From assembly GCF_038237375.1 (NCBI RefSeq), contig NZ_CP151273.1, forward strand, positions 3,100,001-3,164,000: a stretch of 64,000 bases of DNA, written 5' to 3'. The position numbers and the translations under genes are program-made. This document shows positions 17,795 to 26,456 of the stretch, piece by piece (the first letter of the stretch is position 1; every line of letters starts with the position of its first letter). This DNA comes from Alcaligenes sp. SDU_A2. Lineage in GTDB: Bacteria > Pseudomonadota > Gammaproteobacteria > Burkholderiales > Burkholderiaceae_B. The notes under the pieces are model-generated. The model had not been told where the DNA came from, ran no database searches, and was given only the letters and a program-made list of their open reading frames with translations.

Positions 17795-18637
17795 GTGGAC
17801 CTTTACTCCCCTACTTTGCTGCTGGCCGGTGCTGGTGATCTAGGCCTGCGCACAGGACAACTGGCCTTACGGGAAAAATGGCAGGTTCTGGGCCTGCGGC
17901 GCAATCCGCCCGCCCAAGGAGACAGCCGTATCGAATGGGTCGCGGCCAATCTGGCTGAGCCCGCCACGCTGCGCCTGAAGCACCGCGCCATCACCCACGT
18001 ACTGTACGCCGTCGCCCCTGATCGGCGCAGCCCCGAGGCATACGAACAGGTCTTTCTGCGTGGCCTGGAAAACTTGCTCAAGGAGCTGGATCTGAACGCC
18101 TTGCAGCGACTGGTGTTTGTATCCTCGACAGCCGTCTACAGCCCAGCCCCTGGCTGGCTGGACGAACACTCGCCGACAGAACCGCGCCAGTTCAACGGCC
18201 AGATACTGCTGCAAGCCGAACAAATGCTGCAGCACACCATTCCTGCCCAGGCAGTGGTACTACGCCCATCGGGGCTATACGGCCCTGGACGCACGCAATT
18301 ACTGGAGCGGCTACGCCAAGAACGCGCCACCGTGCCCAACGACCCCGAGCAATGGGCCAACCGCTTTCACATCGAAGATGCCGCCCGCGCCTGCATGCAT
18401 CTGCTGCGCATCCCAGCGCCCTTCCCCTGCTATATCGGCACAGACAGCCGCCCCTATCCCATTACCGAGCTGTACGACGGCCTGGCGGACCTTCTGCAGG
18501 TCGCCCACCCGGCCCGCGAACCCGCCGGCGAAGGCGGCAAGCGCCTGAGCAACCAACGTCTGCTGGACAGCGGCTTCGAGTTGAACTGGCCCGATGCCTT
18601 GGACGGCTATGCCCAATTGATCCGGGATGGGGCTTGA
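17795..18637 (+). CDS. NAD(P)-binding epimerase-like protein (extended SDR, YeeZ type)
   Basis: A 280-residue Rossmann-fold protein with an atypical nucleotide motif LLAGAGDLGLRTG near the N-terminus, VFVSSTAVYSP in place of the epimerase Ser/Tyr region, and RPSGLYGPGRTQLLERL and NRFHIEDAARA, all hallmarks of the YeeZ/SDR_a5-like group of NAD-dependent epimerases. No complete YxxxK motif is seen, so catalysis may be lost or different. The GTG at 17795 has AAGGA nine bases upstream. The gene ends just before repeat copy 2. Confidence 0.8.
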   Translation: MDLYSPTLLLAGAGDLGLRTGQLALREKWQVLGLRRNPPAQGDSRIEWVAANLAEPATLRLKHRAITHVLYAVAPDRRSPEAYEQVFLRGLENLLKELDLNALQRLVFVSSTAVYSPAPGWLDEHSPTEPRQFNGQILLQAEQMLQHTIPAQAVVLRPSGLYGPGRTQLLERLRQERATVPNDPEQWANRFHIEDAARACMHLLRIPAPFPCYIGTDSRPYPITELYDGLADLLQVAHPAREPAGEGGKRLSNQRLLDSGFELNWPDALDGYAQLIRDGA

Positions 18638-18709
18638 GCGAAGCCGCAGCAAGCAACCAAACCAGCTTCGTTCTGGCCCGATTGAACCGCTTCCGAAATC
18701 CACGAAAAC

Positions 18710-18943
18710 GTCGCTCAGCTCACAGTATGGTCAGGCTGGGCTGGCTGCTTGCCGGTGCTATGCACCGGTTCCCTGGCCGGCGAGTCGTTCCGGGCGCACC
18801 TTGAACTCGACCGGGTGGTTCGTCCCCCGGACGAACCACAAGCGCCGGTCTCAAACAACAAGGCCCTTGCATCCCTACACCACTCACCGTCTGCGGCAAT
18901 CAGCCTGACCCGCCCCGCCTGACCATACTGTGAGCTGAGCGAC
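18710..18943 (+). repeat. Structured palindromic repeat, copy 2 (234 bp, forward)
   Basis: The ends 18710-18736 and 18917-18943 are perfect 27-bp inverted repeats with a sequence unlike that of the other copies. GGCTGCTTGCC pairs (one mismatch) with GGCAATCAGCC. Then follow the CCGGTGC-TAT-GCACCGG hairpin, TTCCCTGG, and the core hairpin 18815-18839 with a CCC loop, closed below by GACCGG with CCGGTC and followed by AAGCG at 18840-18844. It lies between two convergent genes and 100 bp from copy 3, which is in the opposite orientation. Confidence 0.9.
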
Positions 18944-19043
18944 TCATACAAAATCAAGTATTTTCTTATACAGCGACATCATGCTTCCAATTCCAACAAG
19001 GTCGCTTTGCTAACCATGTGGTCGTGCAATGCGGCGCATCTTT

Positions 19044-19273
19044 CTTGAGAAACTTGGGTGGCGTCTGCCGGACGAGTTAGAGACCTCGCCGCCGGCAGGG
19101 TGGCAGAACAGGATGCAAGCCCCGTACTGTTTGAGGACGGCGTTTGTGGCTTGTCCGGGGGACAAGCCACCGTCCGAGTTTACGGGGTGCCTGTTCTGTC
19201 ACCCTGCCAAGGGAACCCGTGCGCAGCGCGGGCGCAGGTCTGCGTGCGGCAGACGCCACCCAAGCTTCTCAAG
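19044..19273 (-). repeat. Structured palindromic repeat, copy 3 (230 bp, reverse)
   Basis: The ends 19044-19069 and 19248-19273 pair over 26 bp with a single difference. In reverse orientation the element shows the CCCGCGC-TGC-GCACGGG hairpin, GTTCCCTTGG, and a long stem made of the 17-bp arms CAGGGTGACAGAACAGG and CCTGTTCTGCCACCCTG. Within this lies CCCCGTA with TACGGGG, and the core hairpin 19146-19170 with CCC loop and the AAACG bulge (19141-19145 as CGTTT on plus). It sits immediately before the pgk terminator. The 18638-19398 gap otherwise holds only copy 2 and that terminator. Confidence 0.9.
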
Positions 19274-19302
19274 ACATCAAGAATCACCTCCTTGCTGAGC
19301 AT

Positions 19303-19338
19303 AAAAAAAGCCAGTCAGCACAAGACTGACTGGCTTTT
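19303..19338 (-). terminator. Terminator downstream of pgk
   Basis: AAAAGCCAGTCAG and CTGACTGGCTTTT form a 13-bp stem with a short loop. On the minus strand it is followed by a run of T, ending the tkt-gap-pgk transcript. Confidence 0.9.
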
Positions 19339-19398
19339 ACACCTACACGAAACACGACCTGCCGCCCAAGAAAAGGACGACCTGGCCGTCTTGAACGA

Positions 19399-20589
19399 TC
19401 AGGCGCGGTCTTCCAGAGCGGCTACGGCAGGCAAACGCTTGCCTTCCAGAAACTCCAGAAAAGCACCGCCGCCGGTAGAGATATAACCCACCTGATCGCC
19501 GATGCCGAACTGGGCAATGGCGGCCAGGGTATCGCCGCCACCGGCAATCGAGAACGCAGGCGAGGCCGCGATGGCGCGCGACAACGTCTCGGTCCCCTGC
19601 GCAAAGGCGGGGAACTCGAACACCCCCAGCGGGCCGTTCCAGACCACGGTGCCGGCCTTGGCGATAATGTCGGCAATCTGCTGAGCCGTCTGCGGGCCTA
19701 CGTCCAGAATCAGGTCATCTGGCTCGACCTGATCTGCCAGCTTGGTCTGCGCAGGCGCATCAGCCGCAAACGTCTTGGCGCACACCACATCGACCGGAAT
19801 CGGCACCTCGGCACCACGCTCCTTCATGATGCGAATGACTTCGCGGGCTTCTTCTAGCTGACTGTCTTCCACCAAGGATTTGCCCACCGGCAAACCGCTG
19901 GCCAACATAAACGTATTGGCAATGCCGCCACCCACCACCAACTGATCCACTTTGGCGGCCAGAGCACGCAGAATGGACAGCTTAGTGGACACTTTGGCAC
20001 CACCGACAATCGCGACCAAGGGACGGGCAGGTTCGTGCAAAGCACGACCCAAAGCCGTCAGCTCGGCCTCCAGCAAGGGACCGGCACAGGCGATAGGAGC
20101 AAAACGTGCAATGCCTTCGGTCGTGGCTTCTGCGCGGTGCGCGGTGCCGAAAGCATCGTTCACATATACGTCGCACAAAGCAGCCATCTTGCGGGCCAGT
20201 TCGGGATTATTCTTTTTTTCGCCAAGGTGGCACCGGCAGTTTTCCAGCAACACGACCTGACCGGGCGACACCTGCACGCCGTCCAGCCAGTCGCGGCGCA
20301 GCTCTACCGGCATGCCCAGCAGTTCGGACAGGCGTTGGGCTACAGGAGCCAAGGAATCCGCCTGAGTAAACTGGCCTTCGGTAGGGCGACCCAGATGGGA
20401 TGTGACCATGACGGCAGCCCCGGCATCCAGCGCCATGCGGATGGCAGGAACAGAAGCACGCACGCGGGTGTCTTCGGTGATGCGGCCATCCTGCAAGGGC
20501 ACGTTCAGATCGGAACGGATAAATACCCGCTTGCCGCGCAGCGCATCGCTGTCGGCCAGCGCAGACAAAGTCTTGATGGTAGTAGACAT
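19399..20589 (-). CDS. pgk: Phosphoglycerate kinase
   Basis: A 396-residue cytoplasmic kinase that transfers the acyl phosphate of 1,3-bisphosphoglycerate to ADP (reversible). The N-terminal domain shows [20 protein letters not shown] and SHLGRPTEG; the hinge and C-terminal nucleotide domain show [45 protein letters not shown] and the GGGDTLAA and [14 protein letters not shown] motifs. Length and motifs are normal. It is the last gene of tkt-gap-pgk, with a 64-bp gap to gap that contains a perfect palindrome. Confidence 0.97.
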   Translation of the reverse strand: MSTTIKTLSALADSDALRGKRVFIRSDLNVPLQDGRITEDTRVRASVPAIRMALDAGAAVMVTSHLGRPTEGQFTQADSLAPVAQRLSELLGMPVELRRDWLDGVQVSPGQVVLLENCRCHLGEKKNNPELARKMAALCDVYVNDAFGTAHRAEATTEGIARFAPIACAGPLLEAELTALGRALHEPARPLVAIVGGAKVSTKLSILRALAAKVDQLVVGGGIANTFMLASGLPVGKSLVEDSQLEEAREVIRIMKERGAEVPIPVDVVCAKTFAADAPAQTKLADQVEPDDLILDVGPQTAQQIADIIAKAGTVVWNGPLGVFEFPAFAQGTETLSRAIAASPAFSIAGGGDTLAAIAQFGIGDQVGYISTGGGAFLEFLEGKRLPAVAALEDRA

Positions 20590-20615
20590 GATTGTTTTTT
20601 GTGGAAATTAACATA

Positions 20616-20641
20616 ACAAGGGCGGGATATCCCGCCCTTGT
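20616..20641. other. Perfect 26-bp palindrome in the gap-pgk spacer
   Basis: ACAAGGGCGGGAT followed by ATCCCGCCCTTGT is self-complementary over its full length. On the minus-strand transcript it would form a very stable hairpin between the gap stop and the pgk start, without a T-run, so it is more likely a processing or stability element than a terminator. Confidence 0.8.
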
Positions 20642-20653
20642 CGATCGGCTCGA

Positions 20654-21667
20654 TTACTTGGCCGACATCAGTGCAATAGTGCTGTCCAACATGCGAATGG
20701 AGAAGGCCCACTCGTTGTCGTACCAGGCAGCCACTTTAACCATATTGCCGCCGGTCACCTTGGTCAGCAGGGAATCGACCGTGCTGGAAGCGGTGGTGTG
20801 GTTGAAGTCGATGGAAACCAGAGGTTCAGTGCAGTAGTCCAGAATGCCTTTCAGGGAGCCTTCGGAAGCCTTCTTCAGGATGCCGTTGACCTCTTCGACC
20901 GTGGTATTGCGACTGGCCACGAAAGTCAGGTCTACCATGGATACGTTAATGGTGGGAACACGCACGGCGTAACCGTCCAGTTTGCCATTCAGTTCTGGCA
21001 ACACCAGACCCACGGCAGCGGCAGCGCCGGTCTTGGTGGGGATCATGCTGCTGGTGGCCGAACGGGCACGGCGCATGTCCTTGTGACGCACGTCGGTCAG
21101 GACCTGGTCGTTGGTGTAGGCGTGGATGGTGGTCATCAGACCGCTGACCACACCCAGTTCCTTGTGCAGGGGGGCAACCAGGGGAGCCAGGCAGTTGGTG
21201 GTGCACGATGCGTTGGAGATGACCGTGTCGGTGCTCTTCAGAATGTCGTGGTTCACGCCGTACACGATGGTGGCGTCCACATCCTTGCCGCCAGGAGCCG
21301 AGATGATGACCTTCTTGGCACCAGCCTGAATGTGCTCGCTGGCTTTTTCTTTGCTGGTGAAAGCGCCGGTACATTCCAGTACCACGTCCACACCCAGCTC
21401 GGCCCAAGGCAAGGTCAGGGCATCGCGCTGACTCAGCAGGCGGATACGGTCGCCGTTGACCACCAGGTAGTCGCCATCCAGCGAGACATCGGCGTTGAAA
21501 CGGCCATGCACGGAATCATAGCGAGTCAGGTGCTCGTTGATCTCGGCACCGCCCGAGGCGTTGATGGCCACGATCTCGATATCGTGCTTTTTGCCGTACT
21601 CGTAGTGGGCACGCAAGATCATGCGACCGATACGACCATAACCATTGATTGCGACGCGAATCGTCAT
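20654..21667 (-). CDS. gap: Glyceraldehyde-3-phosphate dehydrogenase
   Basis: A 337-residue enzyme that oxidises glyceraldehyde-3-phosphate to 1,3-bisphosphoglycerate. NAD-binding start [13 protein letters not shown] (4-16), catalytic Cys155 in [12 protein letters not shown], the [17 protein letters not shown] substrate loop and the C-terminal [14 protein letters not shown] are all present. The ATG at 21667 follows TTGGAGTCTGAC. It begins 12 bp after the tkt stop and precedes pgk, so the three form one operon. The [14 protein letters not shown] segment is of the proteobacterial GapB/Calvin-type subgroup, so NADPH use in the reverse direction cannot be excluded. Confidence 0.96.
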   Translation of the reverse strand: MTIRVAINGYGRIGRMILRAHYEYGKKHDIEIVAINASGGAEINEHLTRYDSVHGRFNADVSLDGDYLVVNGDRIRLLSQRDALTLPWAELGVDVVLECTGAFTSKEKASEHIQAGAKKVIISAPGGKDVDATIVYGVNHDILKSTDTVISNASCTTNCLAPLVAPLHKELGVVSGLMTTIHAYTNDQVLTDVRHKDMRRARSATSSMIPTKTGAAAAVGLVLPELNGKLDGYAVRVPTINVSMVDLTFVASRNTTVEEVNGILKKASEGSLKGILDYCTEPLVSIDFNHTTASSTVDSLLTKVTGGNMVKVAAWYDNEWAFSIRMLDSTIALMSAK

Positions 21668-21679
21668 GTCAGACTCCAA

Positions 21680-23725
21680 TTACAGAATTTCTTGAACGGC
21701 CGCAGCAACCTTCTCTGCTGTCAGACCAAAATGCTTGAACAGGACGCCAGCCGGAGCCGATTCGCCGTAGGTATCGATACCCACTACAGCGCCTTCCAGG
21801 CCCACGTACTTGAACCACAGGCCTGTGGTACCGGCTTCAACCGCCACACGCGGGATGCCGGGAGTCAGAACCTGATCGCGCCACTGCTTGTCCTGGGCAT
21901 CAAACAAATTAGTACACGGCATGGACACCACACGGGTCGCAATACCTTGCTGAGCCAGTTGCTCCTGTGCCTGCAGAGCCAAACCCACTTCCGAACCGGT
22001 TGCCATGATGATGGCGCGCGCATCTTGCGCATCGCGCAGAACGTAGCCGCCACGACGGATGTTCTGGATGGTTTGCGCATCGCGCTCGACAAAAGGCAGA
22101 TTCTGGCGCGACAAGAGCAAGGCGCTGGGGCCACCGTCCTGAACATGCATGCCAATGCTGGTGGGACGCTCTACCGAGCAGGCCCAGGCCACGGCGGTTT
22201 CAGTCGTGTCGCAAGGACGCCAGACGTGCAGGTTGGGGATCAGGCGCAGGCTATTGGCATGCTCGATGGACTGGTGCGTAGGACCGTCTTCGCCCAGACC
22301 GATGGAGTCGTGGGTGAATACGTGTACAACACGCTGCTTCATCAAGGCGGCCATGCGGATGGCGTTGCGCGAGTAGTCGGAGAACGTCAGGAAGGTGCCG
22401 CCAAAAGGCAGGTAACCACCGTGCAGGGCCACGCCATTCATGATGGCAGCCATACCGAATTCACGCACACCGTAGTTGATGTGGCGACCAAAATGCACAC
22501 CGTCGGCGTGAGCGCGCACAGCTTGCGCACCCTTCCAGTCGGTGAAGTTCGAGCCGGTCAGGTCAGCGGAACCGCCCAGCATTTCTGGCAACACATTGAC
22601 CAGAGCGCTGATGGCCAGTTGCGAGGCTTTACGCGAGGCAATGGTTTCTGCTTTCTGGGCTGTTTCGTCGATGAAGGCTTGAACCCTGGCGCTGTAATCA
22701 GCCGGCAGTTCGCCTTTCAGGCGACGGGCCAGTTCTGCAGCCAGTTCAGGGTAAGCCTGGCTGTAGGCGTCAAAACGCTGTTGCCACTCTGCTTGCTGGG
22801 CACCACCTTTCTCGCGGCAATCCCAGCCTTGGTAGACTTCCTGAGGAATCTCAAAGGGACCGTGGTTCCAGTCCAGCGCGGCACGGGTGGCGGCGATTTC
22901 ATCAGCGCCCAGAGGAGCACCGTGGACTTTTTCGGAACCGGCGGCGTTAGGAGCGCCCTTGCCGATCACGGTACGGCAGCAGATCAGGGTGGGGCCTGTG
23001 CCCTCTTTCGCGTTGCGGCGAGCCTGTTCGATCGCGTTGTGGATCGACGCGGCATCGTGACCGTCAACAGCGCGGATCACGTTCCAGCCATAGCTTTCAA
23101 AGCGGGCAGGCGTATCGTCGCCGAACCAGTTTTCGACCTTGCCATCGATGGAAATGCCGTTATCGTCGTACAGCACGACCAACTTGGACAGTTTCCAGGT
23201 ACCGGCCAGCGAACACGCTTCGTGGGACACACCTTCCATCAGGCAGCCGTCTCCGGCAAACACCCAAGTCAGGTGATCGACGATATCGTGCCCGTCGCGG
23301 TTGAATTCGCGGGCCAACAGGGCTTCAGCCAGAGCAAAGCCGACGGCGTTACCCAGACCCTGGCCCAACGGACCCGTGGTTGTTTCCACGCCGGCCGTAA
23401 TGCCCACTTCGGGGTGGCCTGGGGTGCGCGAATGCATCTGACGGAAATTGCGCAACTCGTCCATGGGCAGGTCGTAACCCGACAGGTGCAGCAAGGCGTA
23501 GATCAGCATGGAACCGTGGCCGTTTGACAACACAAAGCGGTCGCGATCAAACCAAGCCGGGTCCGACGGGTTGTGTTTCAGGTGCCGGGACCACAGGACC
23601 TGGGCAATATCGGCCATGCCCATAGGCGCACCGGGGTGACCCGAATTAGCTTGTTGCACGGCATCCATAGACAAGGCGCGGATGGCATTGGCTAGGGGTT
23701 TATCAGAGGCTGACGCAAGATCCAT
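21680..23725 (-). CDS. tkt: Transketolase
   Basis: A 681-residue thiamine-diphosphate enzyme that moves two-carbon units between pentose, tetrose, hexose and triose phosphates. N-terminal TPP domain with [39 protein letters not shown] and the [13 protein letters not shown]...NGIS cofactor motif; middle domain with [12 protein letters not shown]-like [28 protein letters not shown] and RPCDTTET; C-terminal domain with [19 protein letters not shown]. The ATG at 23725 gives the family-typical MDLAS...[13 protein letters not shown] start. First gene of tkt-gap-pgk. Confidence 0.96.
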   Translation of the reverse strand: MDLASASDKPLANAIRALSMDAVQQANSGHPGAPMGMADIAQVLWSRHLKHNPSDPAWFDRDRFVLSNGHGSMLIYALLHLSGYDLPMDELRNFRQMHSRTPGHPEVGITAGVETTTGPLGQGLGNAVGFALAEALLAREFNRDGHDIVDHLTWVFAGDGCLMEGVSHEACSLAGTWKLSKLVVLYDDNGISIDGKVENWFGDDTPARFESYGWNVIRAVDGHDAASIHNAIEQARRNAKEGTGPTLICCRTVIGKGAPNAAGSEKVHGAPLGADEIAATRAALDWNHGPFEIPQEVYQGWDCREKGGAQQAEWQQRFDAYSQAYPELAAELARRLKGELPADYSARVQAFIDETAQKAETIASRKASQLAISALVNVLPEMLGGSADLTGSNFTDWKGAQAVRAHADGVHFGRHINYGVREFGMAAIMNGVALHGGYLPFGGTFLTFSDYSRNAIRMAALMKQRVVHVFTHDSIGLGEDGPTHQSIEHANSLRLIPNLHVWRPCDTTETAVAWACSVERPTSIGMHVQDGGPSALLLSRQNLPFVERDAQTIQNIRRGGYVLRDAQDARAIIMATGSEVGLALQAQEQLAQQGIATRVVSMPCTNLFDAQDKQWRDQVLTPGIPRVAVEAGTTGLWFKYVGLEGAVVGIDTYGESAPAGVLFKHFGLTAEKVAAAVQEIL

Positions 23726-23955
23726 TAGAAGCTCGTTGGGGCGCGCGGAGCGGCAGGTCCGACATTGCGGACGGCCCACGGCCCTGATTGGTTTATAAAA
23801 CGCGCTATTTTAGCATTGCTGGCGCTTGGCAGCGCGTTCACTGTCCCGCCCGCTCAGGACTCACGAGCCCGGATGAGCCCGTTCGCATGGCGATTCACCG
23901 GGGCGTCCGGGTACGGTATGCTTGTGCCGTTTTTTGTGTTTGTTGGTGTCCAATT

Positions 23956-24684
23956 ATGGCGGCTCCCCGTTTTTACCATCCACTCCCCCTGGAGGCCGGC
24001 GCGGACATCGCCCTGCCTGAAGCGCTGGCCCATCATGCGATCCGCGTGCTCCGTCTGACCGACGGTGCCGATATCCTGCTGTTTGACGGACACGGAGCCC
24101 AGTACCCGGCCACCCTGCACATAGAAGGCAAGAAAGGCCGCGCATCGCTAGGGCAGGCGCAGACCCCGCCCACCGAGCTGAACGGCAACATTACCGTGCT
24201 GCAGGGCATAGCCGCAGGCGACAAAATGGACTGGATCATCGAAAAATCCGTCGAGCTTGGCGTGCGCCGCTTCGTGCCCATACGAGCCCGCCGCAGCGTG
24301 CTGCAGCTCAATGCCGAACGTCAGGCCAAACGACTGGTGCATTGGCAACGCGTCATTGAGTCGGCCAGCGAACAATGCGGACGCAACCGTTTAATGGAAC
24401 TGGCCGAACCTGTCACCTTGGCCGAATATTGGCAGCAAGCCGCGCAGGGACTGCACTTGTTTTGCGACCCAGATGCCGAACAAACGCTGGCACAGACACT
24501 GGCTCCAGAACATCACGACGTTGTGCTGCTGATCGGCCCCGAAGGCGGTTGGGCCGAACAAGAACGCGCCAGCGCAGTGCAGGCACAGGCCCGTGCCATC
24601 CGTTTCGGCCACCGTGTCTTGCGCACCGAGACAGCCGCTCTGGCCCTGACCTCGGCCATCAGCGCGCTACAAGGCTGGGAATAA
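23956..24684 (+). CDS. rsmE: 16S rRNA m3U1498 methyltransferase RsmE
   Basis: A 242-residue SPOUT methyltransferase that methylates N3 of U1498 in 16S rRNA. The N-terminal PUA-like domain starts PRFYHPLPLEAG and has HHAIRVLRLTDGA; the SPOUT knot shows DWIIEKSVELGV, the SEQCGRNRL motif, and the SAM-binding LLIGPEGGWAEQE and LRTETAALALTSAI. The ATG at 23956 starts the recognisable N-terminus; earlier in-frame starts extend into the tkt promoter. It is divergent from tkt and ends at a strong terminator. Confidence 0.94.
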   Translation: MAAPRFYHPLPLEAGADIALPEALAHHAIRVLRLTDGADILLFDGHGAQYPATLHIEGKKGRASLGQAQTPPTELNGNITVLQGIAAGDKMDWIIEKSVELGVRRFVPIRARRSVLQLNAERQAKRLVHWQRVIESASEQCGRNRLMELAEPVTLAEYWQQAAQGLHLFCDPDAEQTLAQTLAPEHHDVVLLIGPEGGWAEQERASAVQAQARAIRFGHRVLRTETAALALTSAISALQGWE

Positions 24685-24714
24685 AAAAACTCCGGCGCAA
24701 TGCCGGAGTTTTTA
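24683..24714 (+). terminator. Terminator of rsmE, possibly bidirectional
   Basis: AAAAACTCCGGC-GCAAT-GCCGGAGTTTTT, a perfect stem flanked by A and T runs on both sides. It ends rsmE and probably also the convergent maeB-patatin-barstar transcript. Confidence 0.92.
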
Positions 24715-24783
24715 CGGTCAGGCCACACGGCCCTTACTTGCCTTGGCGTCGTCCCAAGGCGTCGGACTGGACGATCAACACCA

Positions 24784-25251
24784 TCAATCGTCATCCTGAC
24801 TGGAGTATGGCATGGGGGCCTCGCCCAGCTCGGGGTCGGGATGCTTGCCGGCATGCAGCACGGCATAGACGAAACGGCGGTCATTGTTGGACGCCCATTC
24901 GTGCACATCGTCACAGACACGCAAAATGGCCTGGGCATCTTTTTCCAGGGCTGGATCGCCCGAATGCAAATGATCGAACCACAAAGCCAGACCAGCTTTC
25001 TGGTCCAGAACGGTATCGCACAAGCAATCGTATAACGCGTCAAGATTGCCACCGAAGAACTCGGGAAAATCCACCGCCTTGACCACGGCGCGCAACACGG
25101 CCGAACGGTTGCGCGCCCGGTCGCATTCCACCACCAAAGCCGTCAGGCCGTGGGCCTGGGCCTGTTCCAGAAAGTCGGCGGTCTTCAACCCGCCTGCGTC
25201 GATTAAACCGCCTTGCTGCAAGACTGCTTGCAAAGTAAGGTGCTGGCTCAT
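24784..25251 (-). CDS. Barstar-family protein (ribonuclease-inhibitor fold)
   Basis: A 155-residue protein whose residues 62-77 (FPEFFGGNLDALYDCL) are the barstar signature, here preceded by a normal barstar beta-strand segment and followed by a DHLH/acidic region. Barstar proteins bind and block guanyl-specific RNases of the barnase type; many genomic members have no cognate RNase nearby, and none is seen here. It starts with AAGGAG eight bases upstream, and its ATG overlaps the stop of the patatin gene (ATGA), so it is translated from the same message. The C-terminal 60 residues after the barstar core are poorly conserved. Confidence 0.82.
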   Translation of the reverse strand: MSQHLTLQAVLQQGGLIDAGGLKTADFLEQAQAHGLTALVVECDRARNRSAVLRAVVKAVDFPEFFGGNLDALYDCLCDTVLDQKAGLALWFDHLHSGDPALEKDAQAILRVCDDVHEWASNNDRRFVYAVLHAGKHPDPELGEAPMPYSSQDDD

Positions 25252-26447
25252 TTCGACGTCTCCTTAAAAAACGCTATCACTTCTTCACGACGACTCATGG
25301 TATCGGTCTTTCCTAATTCGATCAGCTCTTGGGTGTAGCCGCGCTCGAACAACAAATATGAAATTAATGCGCCGCCTGTAGTCGGACCGGACTTTGAAGA
25401 TACACCAAGTACTCGAAATAGGGTACGTGCAGCAGTTGGCATCTGATGGATATGCCGGGTGGCAATTTCGTCCAGCGAACGGCTGGGTGTGATGGCAAAC
25501 GTACTGACAGGACGCAGCGATTGGCTTTGTAATACATTTGCGGGCATGTACGCAAGCAACGTATTAATGCGCTCCATACGCTCAATATCCATTGACACGC
25601 TGTCCAGAAAGATGTTGGACAAGGCATATCCACTGATCTGTGCCAGCGATGGATACGGTGGGTCGGACGGTTCTTCGCTGCGGTAGGTGTTATCGGCATA
25701 TCCCGTACCCACGATCAGGATCTTGCGTGCGCCCAGGTGAATAGCCGGACTGATGGGAGCCAGCAGGCGCATGGTTCCGTCGCCGCACCACTGCGTCTGC
25801 CCGCCCACCAGCAGGGGCTGGGCAGGAAACACGAAGGGAATAGCACTGGAAGCCATAAGGTGGTCTACACCGATGGCACCCGGAATGGCGCGGCGCAGGC
25901 TGCGGGACCACGGCCGGATACGCCGGTCGGACTGATAGAAAGTAAGGTGTTCGCCCGTGGTATAGGCCGCTGCCGTAATCGCCAGCGCCCCCAGGTGTTC
26001 GCACGCTAAATTGCGCTGCAGGCGCTCGAAATCCAGACTGCCCTCCAACAAGCGACGCAGCGGTGCGTTGTCCAGCAAAGAATGGGGCGTATGCTCCCGG
26101 AATCGCGGCATCAGCCAACCCAGGGCCAAGGTGCTCATCCAGTGCAAGCCTGTGCGCAAAAGCAGCACCGGGTCCGCATGAAAGACATTGTGGCTGTTCA
26201 GCGTCGACCACAATTGTTGTATGTGATCCACAGCGTCGTGCGGCCTGTCGGCTTTGCACGCCAGGCCAGCCGCATTAATGGCTCCGGCCGAGGAGCCACA
26301 GATGATATCGAACGGATTGCTGAACTCTGGATTGCGCTGCGGGTCCAGAATTTCCAGCAAACCGGCCAGCACGCCGGCCTGATAGGCACCCCGCGCCCCG
26401 CCCCCGTTCAGGACCAATGCAACGGGGGACGAGGTACGAAAGATCAT
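25248..26447 (-). CDS. Patatin-like phospholipase
   Basis: A 399-residue patatin-fold acyl hydrolase with the oxyanion loop GGGARGAYQAG (15-25), nucleophile Ser53 in GSSAG and the dyad Asp223 in CGDGTM. Such enzymes cleave acyl chains from phospholipids or neutral lipids. No signal peptide is apparent, so a cytoplasmic or peripheral location is likely. The C-terminal third (after about 300) has no recognised domain. It lies 9 bp after maeB and overlaps the barstar gene, suggesting one transcript; no Shine-Dalgarno is obvious at its ATG. Confidence 0.88.
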   Translation of the reverse strand: MIFRTSSPVALVLNGGGARGAYQAGVLAGLLEILDPQRNPEFSNPFDIICGSSAGAINAAGLACKADRPHDAVDHIQQLWSTLNSHNVFHADPVLLLRTGLHWMSTLALGWLMPRFREHTPHSLLDNAPLRRLLEGSLDFERLQRNLACEHLGALAITAAAYTTGEHLTFYQSDRRIRPWSRSLRRAIPGAIGVDHLMASSAIPFVFPAQPLLVGGQTQWCGDGTMRLLAPISPAIHLGARKILIVGTGYADNTYRSEEPSDPPYPSLAQISGYALSNIFLDSVSMDIERMERINTLLAYMPANVLQSQSLRPVSTFAITPSRSLDEIATRHIHQMPTAARTLFRVLGVSSKSGPTTGGALISYLLFERGYTQELIELGKTDTMSRREEVIAFFKETSK

Positions 26448-26456
26448 GGCGGGAAA

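Noticed and set aside
20798-23527. Very long open frame (about 900 codons) antisense to gap and tkt
   Set aside because: It mirrors codon bias of two strong housekeeping genes on the other strand, has no domain-like motifs and no ribosome-binding site.
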